In this document: piece by piece, positions 26,995 to 35,458 of the stretch | How positions within the stretch are numbered: position 1 is the first letter of the stretch | Layout of the letters: each line of letters begins with the position of its first letter | NCBI GenBank assembly: GCA_030841085.1 | Contig: JAVEDP010000022.1 | Location: 1-64,000, forward strand | DNA: 64,000 bases | Direction of reading: 5' to 3' | Source: Pyrinomonadaceae bacterium | Lineage (GTDB): Bacteria; Acidobacteriota; Blastocatellia; Pyrinomonadales; Pyrinomonadaceae | Notes under the pieces: model-generated | Databases searched by the model: none | Seen by the model: the letters and a program-made list of their open reading frames with translations, nothing else | What the model was told of the DNA's origin: nothing | Position numbers and translations under genes: made by a program

Positions 26995-27996
26995 ATGAAA
27001 CATCGTATCACACTGATTCCAGGCGACGGCATCGGCCCGGAAGTCGCCGCAAGCGTCGTGCACATCATTGAAGCCGCGGGCGCCGAGATTGAATGGGAAA
27101 CGCATTATGCAGGCGCGCAGGCGGTCGAAAAATTTGGCGAGACGCTGCCGAAAGAGCTGCTCGAATCGATCAAGCGCAACAAAGTCGCGCTGAAAGGTCC
27201 CGTCACTACGCCGATTGGAAAGGGTTTTACTTCCGTTAACGTCGGCCTGCGCAAGGCGCTCGATCTTTATGCAAACGTGCGTCCCATTCGCGCGCTTCCC
27301 GGCGTGCCCTGCCGCTTTCCCGAACTCGACCTCGTGATTGTTCGCGAGAACACGGAAAGCTTATATGCCGGGCTGGAGCACATCGTCGTTCCCGGCGTGG
27401 TCGAGAGTTTGAAGATCATCACTGAGAAAGCATCGACGCGCGTGTCGCGGTTTGCGTTTGAGTTTGCGCGGCGCGAAGGACGAAAGAAGATAACCTGCGG
27501 CCACAAAGCAAACATCATGAAGTTGTCGGATGGGCTTTTTCTCGACTGCTTCCGCAAAGTGGCAATGGAATACCCCGAGATCGAAGCCGACGACAAGATC
27601 ATCGACAACGCCTGCATGCAGCTGGTAATGCGACCTCAACAGTTTGACATGATGCTGCTCGAGAATCTTTACGGCGACATTGTTTCGGATCTTTGTGCGG
27701 GTTTGATTGGCGGGCTGGGTCTCGTGCCCGGCGCAAACATCGGCGAACAGGGCGCGGTATTTGAGGCGGTGCATGGCTCGGCCCCGGACATTGCCGGTCA
27801 GGGAATCGCGAACCCGACCGCTTTGCTGCAATCGGGAGTTCTGATGTTGCGTCATTTAGGAGAACGCGAAGCCGCGGACAGAACCGAGAACGCGATGTTT
27901 GAGGTTTTCACAGAAGGCAAAGTGCGCACTCGCGATATTGGCGGCACGGCTAAGACTGCTGAGTTTGCCGAGGCGATCATTTCGAAGATGAAATAG
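26995..27996 (+). CDS. NAD-type isocitrate dehydrogenase (IDH/IPMDH family)
   Basis: A 333-residue beta-decarboxylating dehydrogenase. Family motifs are ITLIPGDGIGPEV at the start, LDLVIVRENTESLYAG, the YGDIVSDL metal/substrate segment and EAVHGSAPDIAGQGIANP. Asp and Ile after HGSAP point to NAD rather than NADP. The NVRPIRALPGV and ENTE segments match homo-/isocitrate dehydrogenases better than LeuB, so I favour isocitrate. A TTG two codons upstream is in frame; the repeat element ends right at the start, leaving no ribosome site. The aconitase-type partner may be the LeuDC-like gene at 42798, which is inference. Confidence 0.85.
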   Translation: MKHRITLIPGDGIGPEVAASVVHIIEAAGAEIEWETHYAGAQAVEKFGETLPKELLESIKRNKVALKGPVTTPIGKGFTSVNVGLRKALDLYANVRPIRALPGVPCRFPELDLVIVRENTESLYAGLEHIVVPGVVESLKIITEKASTRVSRFAFEFARREGRKKITCGHKANIMKLSDGLFLDCFRKVAMEYPEIEADDKIIDNACMQLVMRPQQFDMMLLENLYGDIVSDLCAGLIGGLGLVPGANIGEQGAVFEAVHGSAPDIAGQGIANPTALLQSGVLMLRHLGEREAADRTENAMFEVFTEGKVRTRDIGGTAKTAEFAEAIISKMK

Positions 27997-28004
27997 TCCA
28001 CGGC

Positions 28005-28125
28005 TTGCTGGCTACCTCTGTGCGTTCTCTGTGTTCTTTGTGTCTTTGTGGTGAATCAAATTCACCCAGAAAGAACTCCGCCACAGAGACACCGAGTTCA
28101 CAAAGGACGCACAGAGAATCAAGTA
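28005..28125. repeat. Inverted repeat of CTCTGTG-type units
   Basis: The left arm at about 28015-28052 (units like GTTCTCTGTG, TTTGTGTC) pairs with the right arm at about 28080-28120 (CACAGAGACACC, CACAAAGGACGCACAGAG). It is another hairpin built of short degenerate repeats in an intergenic gap. Confidence 0.7.
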
Positions 28126-28146
28126 ACAACGGGAATACTTTTGAGT

Positions 28147-29424
28147 ATGAGGTTTCGCCTTAGCGTCATCGCCTGCTGTCTGCTCTTGGTCGCGCCGTCA
28201 ACTTTCGCAAGATCACCTTCACGCTGCGCTCTCGTAAAATCTCAACCAGACAGGTGGGTAACGGCGCGAGTTAATTCACTTATCACGACGGCGCGTGCGG
28301 CGTACGAATCCGACGATGCGCTGCCGGCTTATCACCGCGTTCTGGACGGAATTACGCGCACCTTGCGGCGATGCAAGCTTTCCGAAGACGCCGATTTCGT
28401 CAATCACCATCGCGAGTTCGTCGAGTATGTAGCAACGATTTCTCTCGATCGAAGGCCGGACCACGAGTTGGGTTTCAACGTGCCCGACAAACAATACTTC
28501 GACGAGACGCGCTCATTCGTCGAGGTTCCCGATTACCTTCTTCAGCCCGCCTTTCTAAAACTAGTCAGCCGCTGGGAGACACTCGATAAAGCGAAAGCGT
28601 TTCTCCGTCAACTCAACTCTACGCGGTCCGCTTCCGAGCAGTTAGTTTTCCTTAGTTACATCTCGCGTCATCTGGGCACGCCTGACAACGATGACAGTTA
28701 TCGCCGGCTGTTGATTGTCGTGCCGGGAAATGTGGCGCTCGGCATTCCTGATAAGTGGGTGCAGTTTGGCATCAGCGATCCGGGCCAGCGAGTGCTCACA
28801 CGCAATCTTTCGGTGGTGTCGGCGCTGACAAACGCGAACGGAACGTTCGACGCTTACTTCAAAGATTATTTCCGCACCTTTCGTCGGAACGGTTCGATCA
28901 CGATTAAGGGGCGTTGGGAGCTGGGCGAAGGCGACGACAACTGCGCGCAATGTCACAAGAGCGGTGTTCTGCCAATATTTCCCGTGGCCGGCAGCGTTAC
29001 GTCGGCCGAGCTCGAGGCGGTTGAGATTGTGAATGCGCGCTTTCGCAGTTATGGCTCGCCGCGCTTTGGAGGGTACTTAGACCAGGCGAAATTAGGGCCG
29101 GGGTTGAGCATGGCCGGGGGCGAGGATCGCAATCATCGTTTTGGAAAAGATTTTGCAGCAACGAATGTTGCGCGCGCGATGACCTGCCAGTCGTGTCACA
29201 ATCCGCAGCGGCTCGGCTCGCTCAACTGGCCTATGGATCCGTTGATATTGAGTTCTTTCGTCGAGGGTGGGCAAATGCCTTTCGGCATGACCTTGAAAAA
29301 TGTTGAGCGCCGCCGGCTGTATGAAACATTGATTGAGGAATACTTTGCGACTGACAATGCAAACCCGGGCATTCTCAAATCCTGGTTGCTTGGCCAACAT
29401 CGCGAATTCCCTGCTCGGAACTAG
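28147..29424 (+). CDS. Exported dihaem c-type protein
   Basis: The start at 28147 gives a signal peptide (MRFRLSVIACCLLLVAPSTF); the longer frame runs into the repeat. The 425-residue protein carries two CxxCH haem c motifs, CAQCHKSG near residue 265 and CQSCHNPQ near 350. The N-terminal 250 residues look helical without a recognised domain. It should be periplasmic and could move electrons or act as a peroxidase-like enzyme; no peroxidase signature is certain. Its end overlaps the convergent Spy-like gene by four bases. Confidence 0.75.
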   Translation: MRFRLSVIACCLLLVAPSTFARSPSRCALVKSQPDRWVTARVNSLITTARAAYESDDALPAYHRVLDGITRTLRRCKLSEDADFVNHHREFVEYVATISLDRRPDHELGFNVPDKQYFDETRSFVEVPDYLLQPAFLKLVSRWETLDKAKAFLRQLNSTRSASEQLVFLSYISRHLGTPDNDDSYRRLLIVVPGNVALGIPDKWVQFGISDPGQRVLTRNLSVVSALTNANGTFDAYFKDYFRTFRRNGSITIKGRWELGEGDDNCAQCHKSGVLPIFPVAGSVTSAELEAVEIVNARFRSYGSPRFGGYLDQAKLGPGLSMAGGEDRNHRFGKDFAATNVARAMTCQSCHNPQRLGSLNWPMDPLILSSFVEGGQMPFGMTLKNVERRRLYETLIEEYFATDNANPGILKSWLLGQHREFPARN

Positions 29425-29816
29425 CGATTGTCAGGCCTGCCCCGCCGTTCACGGCCGCGGTTTGCATCGCGCTCCTGCTGAAACTGCTTCCACTGCTCCG
29501 GCGTCAGCACCTTTTGTAAACGCTCGTCAGCTTGGGTCCGAATTGCATCAAAGCGCGGTTCAGATTCCTTGCGCAAGCTTTGTAACTGCTCGCGCGACTC
29601 ACTGAGTATCTGATGGACCTGGGTCTTCTGGTCCGCGTTTAGCTGAAGCCGATCGAGCATTTGCTCAAAACGTTGTTGCCGAGAGCCCTCGGCCCTGGAC
29701 CTGGACCAGCGTTGATAGCCGTTAAGGGCAAGCGCACCGGCCGCAACACCAAGCACAAAAATCAACAGCGCCGCCACTCTTACCTGCCATTTGCTTTTGT
29801 TACTGATGTCCATCAT
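29421..29816 (-). CDS. Spy/CpxP-like periplasmic protein
   Basis: A 131-residue protein with an N-terminal anchor (VRVAALLIFVLGVAAGALAL), then an all-helical domain with LTxxQ-like motifs: LNADQKTQVHQIL and LTPEQWKQFQQE. Spy and CpxP-type proteins are periplasmic chaperones or metal-stress sensors. The Arg-rich C-terminus is typical of acidobacterial members. It lies behind an ECF sigma/anti-sigma pair on the same strand and is probably part of that envelope-stress unit. Confidence 0.8.
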   Translation of the reverse strand: MMDISNKSKWQVRVAALLIFVLGVAAGALALNGYQRWSRSRAEGSRQQRFEQMLDRLQLNADQKTQVHQILSESREQLQSLRKESEPRFDAIRTQADERLQKVLTPEQWKQFQQERDANRGRERRGRPDNR

Positions 29817-29824
29817 TACCTCGT

Positions 29825-30313
29825 TTACTTCGCTCCGCCGTCGTCCACCGAATACAAAGTCGTCAGCACCTGCGCGTCGGATGCGTGTTCGTCCTGCAAA
29901 TCGTTTTGATTCAGAATTACTTCTTCAGCGGTGTAGCCGTTGAACTCAGAAGCCTGCGCGGTTGCCGACGTTTGCGTGCCGGGAACAACGAAACTCAAAA
30001 CCGCCAGCAGCGCGACGGTTGCGGTCATTGAAGAAACCAACGCGCCTGCGGTTTGCCACAGCCGCTTGAACGCCGGGACTTCGTTTTGCCGCTCACGCAG
30101 CGCGGCCATCATCCGAGTGTGAAAAAAGGGGGACGGCTCGACCGTCTCGATGGCACGCTCTCTCAACAGCGATGACGCAATCCTGGTCGCTTCGTAGGCA
30201 CGTGCGCAAGACGAACAGTTCGCAGCGTGCGCCTGAATAGCAGTGCGTTCACTTTGATTCAAACTCGCAAACGAACGATTCTCAAGAAGATCGATAATGT
30301 GATTTTCTTTCAT
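29825..30313 (-). CDS. Zinc-finger anti-sigma factor
   Basis: A 162-residue protein. The ATG at 30313 is preceded by AGGAG and lies just behind the sigma gene stop. The N-terminal cytoplasmic domain has the HxxxCxxC zinc motif in AHAANCSSCARAYE. One membrane span follows (VSSMTATVALLAVLSFVV), with a short periplasmic tail. Anti-sigma factors of this type hold the cognate ECF sigma factor inactive until an envelope signal arrives. Its neighbours on both sides fit that role. Confidence 0.88.
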   Translation of the reverse strand: MKENHIIDLLENRSFASLNQSERTAIQAHAANCSSCARAYEATRIASSLLRERAIETVEPSPFFHTRMMAALRERQNEVPAFKRLWQTAGALVSSMTATVALLAVLSFVVPGTQTSATAQASEFNGYTAEEVILNQNDLQDEHASDAQVLTTLYSVDDGGAK

Positions 30314-30329
30314 TGCTCCTGCCTCTCTA

Positions 30330-30914
30330 TCATCCACCGGCCACCGCCGGCGGCAATTGTTTCCCCAGCAGTTTCTCTACCGCTGCGCGCATGCGTCGAC
30401 GCGCGCGAAACGCCTGCACTTTTACTTTCGACTCGGACCAACCAGTGAACTCCGCTACTTCTTTTACTGACGCATCCTCGCCGTCGATCAAAGTCAAAAC
30501 CACGCGATCGTCAGGGGACATATTTTCCAGCACGCGGTCGGCAAGATCTGCTGCGACAAAACTTCGCTCGCTTGATCGATGTCGTTCGGCCGCTACGTCG
30601 CTAAGCTGACTCTCAAGCCAGGTACTTTCGTCTTCACTCAAATCCGCTGACGCCAATTCAGGACGTCGCTTTGCGCTTCTCAGCATGTTCAGGCAGGTGT
30701 TGGTGGTGATGCGCGTCAGCCATCCCTCCATCGACCCGCGCCCTTCGTAACTGCCAAGCTGTGTAAACGCTTTCATAAAAACTTCCTGCGCCGCTTCTTC
30801 CACCACGCTGCGCTGGCGAAAAAATTTGCTGGCGAAGCGAAAAACTCTCGGGGTGTAACGTCGCACTATTTCGGCGAACGCACTCTCGTCACCGGCGCGA
30901 GCAAGCTGCGCCAA
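30330..30914 (-). CDS. ECF RNA polymerase sigma factor
   Basis: A sigma-70 family factor of the extracytoplasmic type, about 194 residues from the TTG at 30914. Region 2 shows AFAEIVRRYTPRVFRFA and VEEAAQEVFMKAF; region 4 shows VLTLIDGEDASVKEVAEFTG and SESKVKVQAFRARRRM. In-frame sequence upstream continues sensibly to a CTG at 30950 (LDNSIEHRSDLE), with AAAGGAA nearby, so the true start may be that CTG. It heads a sigma / anti-sigma / Spy-like unit and probably controls itself. Confidence 0.9.
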   Translation of the reverse strand: MAQLARAGDESAFAEIVRRYTPRVFRFASKFFRQRSVVEEAAQEVFMKAFTQLGSYEGRGSMEGWLTRITTNTCLNMLRSAKRRPELASADLSEDESTWLESQLSDVAAERHRSSERSFVAADLADRVLENMSPDDRVVLTLIDGEDASVKEVAEFTGWSESKVKVQAFRARRRMRAAVEKLLGKQLPPAVAGG

Positions 30915-31025
30915 TTCCAGGTCCGACCTGTGTTCGATGCTGTTATCCAGAAGCGTTCCTTTGCGAATGTTCGGGCGGCGGACTGAACGCTTTCCGGTCC
31001 GCCACCCTTTGCTTGAAACATTAGT

Positions 31026-31586
31026 TTACTGCTTTGGGGCTTCGCGACGCTCGCCGCGACCGCGACCGCCCTTGAAGTTGCCGTGGTCGCTCTTGAACTG
31101 CTGACGCATCTGGTCAAGCTGCGTCTTCTGTTCCGGAGTTAGTACTGTAAGCATTTCCTGGCGAAGTTTGAATTCCTCGCCCATGAGTTTAGCCTGCAGG
31201 CCTGCCGACTCGGTCAAGTTCTGAGTAGTAAGCGCTTCATTGAACGTACCGCCGTCATTCGCCTGACGCAACTCCTGGCGCTTGGCCCTGAGCTATTCAC
31301 GCAGAGACTTGGTGCGCTCGCCGAAACTCTCTCTGATCTGTTTCATGCTGGCTTTCTGGGCGTCGGTCAAATTCAGTTTTGCAAACATCCCGTCGCCGCC
31401 AAAGCCGCCGCGATGATCCCCTTCTCCGCCTTCGCCTCTGCCGCCACGCCCGCGCCATTCGCCACGAGCTTTATTTTGGTCACCCTGGGTCGTGCGCGCT
31501 GTCTGCGCAAACGCCACCGAAGCAACCAGCACAATGCTTGATAGGGAGACTAATGCAAGCATCTTAAAATTCGCGAATTTCTTCAT
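31026..31586 (-). pseudogene. Spy-like periplasmic protein interrupted by an in-frame amber codon
   Basis: Two frames, 31586-31293 and 31292-31026, are in the same phase and separated only by a TAG at 31295-31293. Removing it gives a 186-residue protein with a signal peptide (MLALVSLSSIVLVASVAFAQ), a Gly/Arg-rich linker, LNLTDAQKASMKQIRESFG, then LRE-stop-LRAKRQELR, and finally LTPEQKTQLDQMRQQF. The expected residue at the stop is likely Gln (CAG to TAG). It is otherwise undamaged, so this is either a recent pseudogene, a read error or a readthrough site. It resembles the intact gene at 29421. Confidence 0.75.
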
Positions 31587-31689
31587 CTGTTCTTTCTCCT
31601 ACTTGTAATTTTAAAGAAGGCCTTCATTAGCCTCCGAAGAGCTAGACACCACAATCCGCGAAAGCGTTACAAATAATCGCAAGCCGGCC

Positions 31690-31835
31690 GGATAAAGAGG
31701 AATTAGCCGCGGATTCACGGGGATGAACGCAAATTGGACAGTTAAGACAAAGAGAGAACGGCCACGGACTCCACTTCTCTTTTGTCTTGAGCGGTTCTGA
31801 TCTGCGTTCATCCGCGTGAATCCGCGGCAAATTTC
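31690..31835. repeat. Inverted repeat of CCGCGGATTCACG type in gap 31587-31913
   Basis: Left arm around 31708-31735 (CCGCGGATTCACGGGGATGA) pairs with the right arm around 31800-31832 (TTCATCCGCGTGAATCCGCGG). The same family occurs at 38836-38937. Nothing else stands out in the gap. Confidence 0.7.
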
Positions 31836-31913
31836 TTCGCTGGTAAATATTTGTAACCGCTGGCCACAAACTGGTGTCTCTCTAATTGGCAGAGTCAGGC
31901 GGCAAAGATTCAT

Positions 31914-32669
31914 ATGAAACACTTAATACAATCCAGCGTTTGTGCGGTCATTCTTACTTTGTTCGCCGTTGGCTTTGCGGCCGCACAAATCGCTGCGCCT
32001 GTAAACAAAACGGGTTCGTCCTTAATCGCATCGACCGAGGAATATAAGGCGGCGACCGAGAGACTGGTCCCGTTACAAGAAGCCGAAATTAAGACTGCCA
32101 CCGACAAGCTCGCGCAACTGCGGCAACTGGTGGCGGACGGTTTAGTCGCAAGAAATGAATTGGAAACAAGCGAACAAGCGTTGACTGCGGCGCAAGCGAA
32201 ACTAGCAGAGGCCAAACAACAAATAGCCAACGCCGATCGCTTGATCGCGGAAACGAAAACTGCCGATGAGCTGGCAAAGGCACAAGCAGCAAGGAACCAA
32301 ATCGCGCTGGCCCAGGCAAAACAGATCCGCAGCCTGACCACACCAACGATGCTCTGGTATGGCGGACAGGCGGGAGTTGGCAGCTCGATTATCGCGATAC
32401 TGCCGACAATTCAAACATTCTTTCTGAGTAAGTTTGGGCGCGCACTTCCGACCAGCGCCATCGGGCAAAGCGCAACTCACAATGCGCTTAACTACGATCA
32501 TAGGAACGCAGTGGATGTCGCACTCAGTCCCAATAGCGTCGAAGGGCAAACGCTAATTAGTTATCTGCAAAGCCAGGGTATTCCGTTTCTCGCATTTCGC
32601 GCCGCAGTGCCGGGAGTGGCGACGGGGGCCCACATTCATATTGGCAATCCATCGCACCGGCTGGCTTAG
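31914..32669 (+). CDS. Exported coiled-coil protein with M15-like C-terminal domain
   Basis: A 251-residue protein with a signal peptide (HLIQSSVCAVILTLFAVGFA), a long Ala/Gln/Glu coiled coil (residues 40-135) and a C-terminal domain of about 100 residues. That domain has YDHRNAVDVAL and GAHIHIGNPSH, the His-xxx-Asp...His-x-His layout of M15-type zinc peptidases or related cell-wall hydrolases. The call is by motif only. It stands just upstream of macA but has its own start and may act independently on peptidoglycan. Confidence 0.55.
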   Translation: MKHLIQSSVCAVILTLFAVGFAAAQIAAPVNKTGSSLIASTEEYKAATERLVPLQEAEIKTATDKLAQLRQLVADGLVARNELETSEQALTAAQAKLAEAKQQIANADRLIAETKTADELAKAQAARNQIALAQAKQIRSLTTPTMLWYGGQAGVGSSIIAILPTIQTFFLSKFGRALPTSAIGQSATHNALNYDHRNAVDVALSPNSVEGQTLISYLQSQGIPFLAFRAAVPGVATGAHIHIGNPSHRLA

Positions 32670-32743
32670 TTTTTGCCACTCAATAAAAGAAAATCGCTCT
32701 AATTCTGTGTAACCCATTGCCCCAGGAAGGTGTCTAGCAAGGT

Positions 32744-34462
32744 ATGGCTACTGAATTCACTAAAACTTCCCACATCTCCAGCGGAACCGTTTTTGCGCCA
32801 ATAAACGCGTTTAATTGGCTGAAATCATACGCTAGCGGCGGGAAACGCTACATCATTGCGTTTGCAGCGATGGTGCTGGTGGTCGCCGCTGGCTTCGCTT
32901 TTCACAGCCAACAATCGAGTGCTGCGACTTATCTGACTGCGAAAGTTGAGCGCGGAAATCTTCGGAATACGGTCACGGCAACTGGAACACTTCAAGCAGT
33001 AACAACTGTGCAAGTTGGTAGTCAGGCATCGGGCACTATCTCTGCGCTGTTCGCCGATTTCAATTCCAAAGTCAAAAAAGGCCAGGTGGTCGCGCAACTC
33101 GATCCCTCGACACTGCGGGCCCAGGTGGACCAGGCGAAAGCAAATCTGGAACAAGCGCGCGCGAGTTTGGTTCAGGCGCGAGCAGGTGTTGCGAATTCGC
33201 GCGCCGGCGTCAGCGACGCGCAGGCAAAAAGGCTCGCAGCACAATCAACTGTGCAAGGGCAATCAGCCGGCGTCTCCGGCGCCCAGGCAAATCTCGCAGT
33301 GCTCAAAGCGCAAAGCGATGACGCGCTAGCTTATCTAAAGCAACAGGATTATTTACTTAAGAGCGGTGTGATTGCGCAGCGCGATTACGACATGGCGAAC
33401 ACGGCTTACAAAGCAGCAATGGCCAGGTACGATCAGGCGGCCGCCCAAGTTAACCAGGCGGTAGTTAGCCAACAGTCGGCGGCCGGCTCGGGCATGGCCC
33501 AGTCGCAGGCGCAACTACAGCAATCGCAGGCGCAGGTGCAATCGTCGCAGGCCCAGGTGCAACAGGCACAGGCGCAGGTGCAACAGGCGCAAGCGGCGTT
33601 GAGTCTCGCGGAAATAAATCTGACGCATACAACTATTCAATCGCCGATCGACGGCATCGTTGTATCGCGCGACGTTGACGTGGGCCAGACAGTGGCCGCT
33701 AGTCTTTCGGCGCCGACATTGTTCACGATTGCCAACAATCTGACGGAGATGCAGGTTATCGCCAACATCGATCAGGCTGACATCGGCCTGGTGGAAACGG
33801 CGAAGGGCGTGCAGTTCACTGTCGATGCGTTCCCGGCAAACAATTTCACCGGCAAGATTCAACAGATAAGAATCAATCCGGTGAACACTCAAAACGTAGT
33901 TACTTATAACGTGGTTATCGACGTCAGCAATCCGGAAGAAAAACTGAAGCCAGGTATGACTACGAATCTGATTTTCACGATCGACGAGCGAAATAATGTG
34001 CTGAAGGTTCCAAACGCTGCGCTTCGTTTCAGACCCCAGGATGCGAGTGCAACTTCAGGAAGCAACGGCCAGGGTGCTCGTCAGGGGCGACAACGCGCTG
34101 CGGATGCGGGGGGCAACGCGGCAGGATCGTCGCCCCAAAATAATGGGCAAGCTAACGCGTCAGGCGGGGCGCAGGACAACCAGGTTAACTTCGCGCCGGC
34201 CTCGGCGCCGGTGCTTCCGGGACAGACGCGCGTGGTTTGGGTGCTGGGCGCTGATGGCAAGCCGCAATCGCGTCGGATCAAGATTGGTCTGACCGACGGC
34301 GTGTCGACTGAAGTGGTTGAAGGAAATTTGCAGGAAGGCGAACTGGCAATCACCAGCGAGACATTGTCGGCTGCGAGCAAGCCAACGACTACGCAAGCGG
34401 CGCCTGGCTTTGGCGGCGCCCAACGTACGCCCGGCGCTGGCGGCGGCGGCAGAAGGAACTAA
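32744..34462 (+). CDS. macA: MacA-like membrane-fusion (HlyD) protein
   Basis: A 572-residue periplasmic adaptor. The inner-membrane anchor is IIAFAAMVLVVAAGFAF (about residues 37-53). It continues with VTATGTLQAVTTVQVGSQ and lipoyl halves around a very long coiled coil made of QAQVQQAQAQ-type repeats (about residues 130-285), then HTTIQSPIDGIVVSRDVDVGQ. The tail has a low-complexity Gly/Ala/Gln insert. Together with MacB it would form a tripartite ATP-driven efflux pump. macB ATPase and permease genes follow. Confidence 0.9.
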   Translation: MATEFTKTSHISSGTVFAPINAFNWLKSYASGGKRYIIAFAAMVLVVAAGFAFHSQQSSAATYLTAKVERGNLRNTVTATGTLQAVTTVQVGSQASGTISALFADFNSKVKKGQVVAQLDPSTLRAQVDQAKANLEQARASLVQARAGVANSRAGVSDAQAKRLAAQSTVQGQSAGVSGAQANLAVLKAQSDDALAYLKQQDYLLKSGVIAQRDYDMANTAYKAAMARYDQAAAQVNQAVVSQQSAAGSGMAQSQAQLQQSQAQVQSSQAQVQQAQAQVQQAQAALSLAEINLTHTTIQSPIDGIVVSRDVDVGQTVAASLSAPTLFTIANNLTEMQVIANIDQADIGLVETAKGVQFTVDAFPANNFTGKIQQIRINPVNTQNVVTYNVVIDVSNPEEKLKPGMTTNLIFTIDERNNVLKVPNAALRFRPQDASATSGSNGQGARQGRQRAADAGGNAAGSSPQNNGQANASGGAQDNQVNFAPASAPVLPGQTRVVWVLGADGKPQSRRIKIGLTDGVSTEVVEGNLQEGELAITSETLSAASKPTTTQAAPGFGGAQRTPGAGGGGRRN

Positions 34463-34463
34463 G

Positions 34464-34583
34464 TTCGTAGTTTCAAGTTTCAAGTTTCAGGTTGCAAGTT
34501 CCGAAATGAACTACGTTTCCGAACCCACTTGAACGCGAAAAACTTGAAACGAACTTGAAATCTGAAACTTGAAACTTGAAACT
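34464..34583. repeat. Inverted pair of AGTTTCA / TGAAACT repeats
   Basis: Left arm 34468-34500 repeats AGTTTCA-type units, right arm 34538-34583 repeats TTGAAAC units, so the block can form a long hairpin. It fills the space between macA and the ATPase gene and ends just before its ATG. Confidence 0.8.
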
Positions 34584-34585
34584 CA

Positions 34586-35458
34586 ATGCAATCGACTTTG
34601 GAAATTCAAACACAGAATGTGGGCGTGGCGCCGGGCGTCTTGTCAAAGGTTGACGAGGCGCCGGTAGTCATCTCGTTGGACCACATTCACAAGACCTACA
34701 CGATGGGCGATGTCGAAGTGCACGCGCTACGCGGCATTTCACTTGAAATCAAACAGGGCGAGTTCGTCGCAATCATGGGCACCTCAGGCTCAGGCAAATC
34801 GACGACGATGAACATCATCGGTTGTCTCGACCGGCCAACGAAGGGACATTACTTTCTCGACGGCGAGGACCTGTCCCAACTTTCGAAAGATCAGCGCGCC
34901 GACATTCGCAATAAAAAGTTGGGTTTTGTCTTCCAGGGTTTCAATCTGCTGTCGCGCACTTCGGCATTGGAAAATGTTGAGCTGCCAATGCTTTATGCAG
35001 GTGTCGAAACTTCAGAGCGCCATCGCCGGTCGATGGCGGCATTGGCTGCAGTGGGGCTCGCGGGACGAGAAAAGAATCATCCGAACCAGTTATCCGGCGG
35101 ACAACAACAACGCGTGGCTATCGCTCGTTCCTTAGTGAACGATCCGGCGCTGATCCTTGCTGACGAGCCAACCGGAAATTTGGATTCGCGCACCTCGGTC
35201 GAAGTGATGGAAATTTTTCAACGGCTGAATCGTGAACGCGGCATGACGCTGATCCTTGTCACGCACGAACCGGACATTGCTGATTATGCCGACCGCGTGG
35301 TCGTGTTCAAAGACGGAAAAATTAAGAGCGACTACCGAATCGAATCACCGCGCAACGCAGCCGAAGAGTTAAAGCTATTGCCTGCCGTTGATTTTGAAGA
35401 TGACGATGACGACAGCGAAACAGTGGTCAACGAAGTAGCGGAACAGAAGGAAGCATGA
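34586..35458 (+). CDS. macB: MacB-type ABC transporter ATPase
   Basis: A 290-residue ATPase of the LolD/MacB class. Walker A reads GTSGSGKST, the signature [15 protein letters not shown], and Walker [14 protein letters not shown], with the class-specific [14 protein letters not shown] segment. The C-terminus is very acidic ([10 protein letters not shown]). In canonical MacB the ATPase and permease are one chain; here they are separate genes overlapping as ATGA (35455-35458). Confidence 0.92.
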   Translation: MQSTLEIQTQNVGVAPGVLSKVDEAPVVISLDHIHKTYTMGDVEVHALRGISLEIKQGEFVAIMGTSGSGKSTTMNIIGCLDRPTKGHYFLDGEDLSQLSKDQRADIRNKKLGFVFQGFNLLSRTSALENVELPMLYAGVETSERHRRSMAALAAVGLAGREKNHPNQLSGGQQQRVAIARSLVNDPALILADEPTGNLDSRTSVEVMEIFQRLNRERGMTLILVTHEPDIADYADRVVVFKDGKIKSDYRIESPRNAAEELKLLPAVDFEDDDDDSETVVNEVAEQKEA

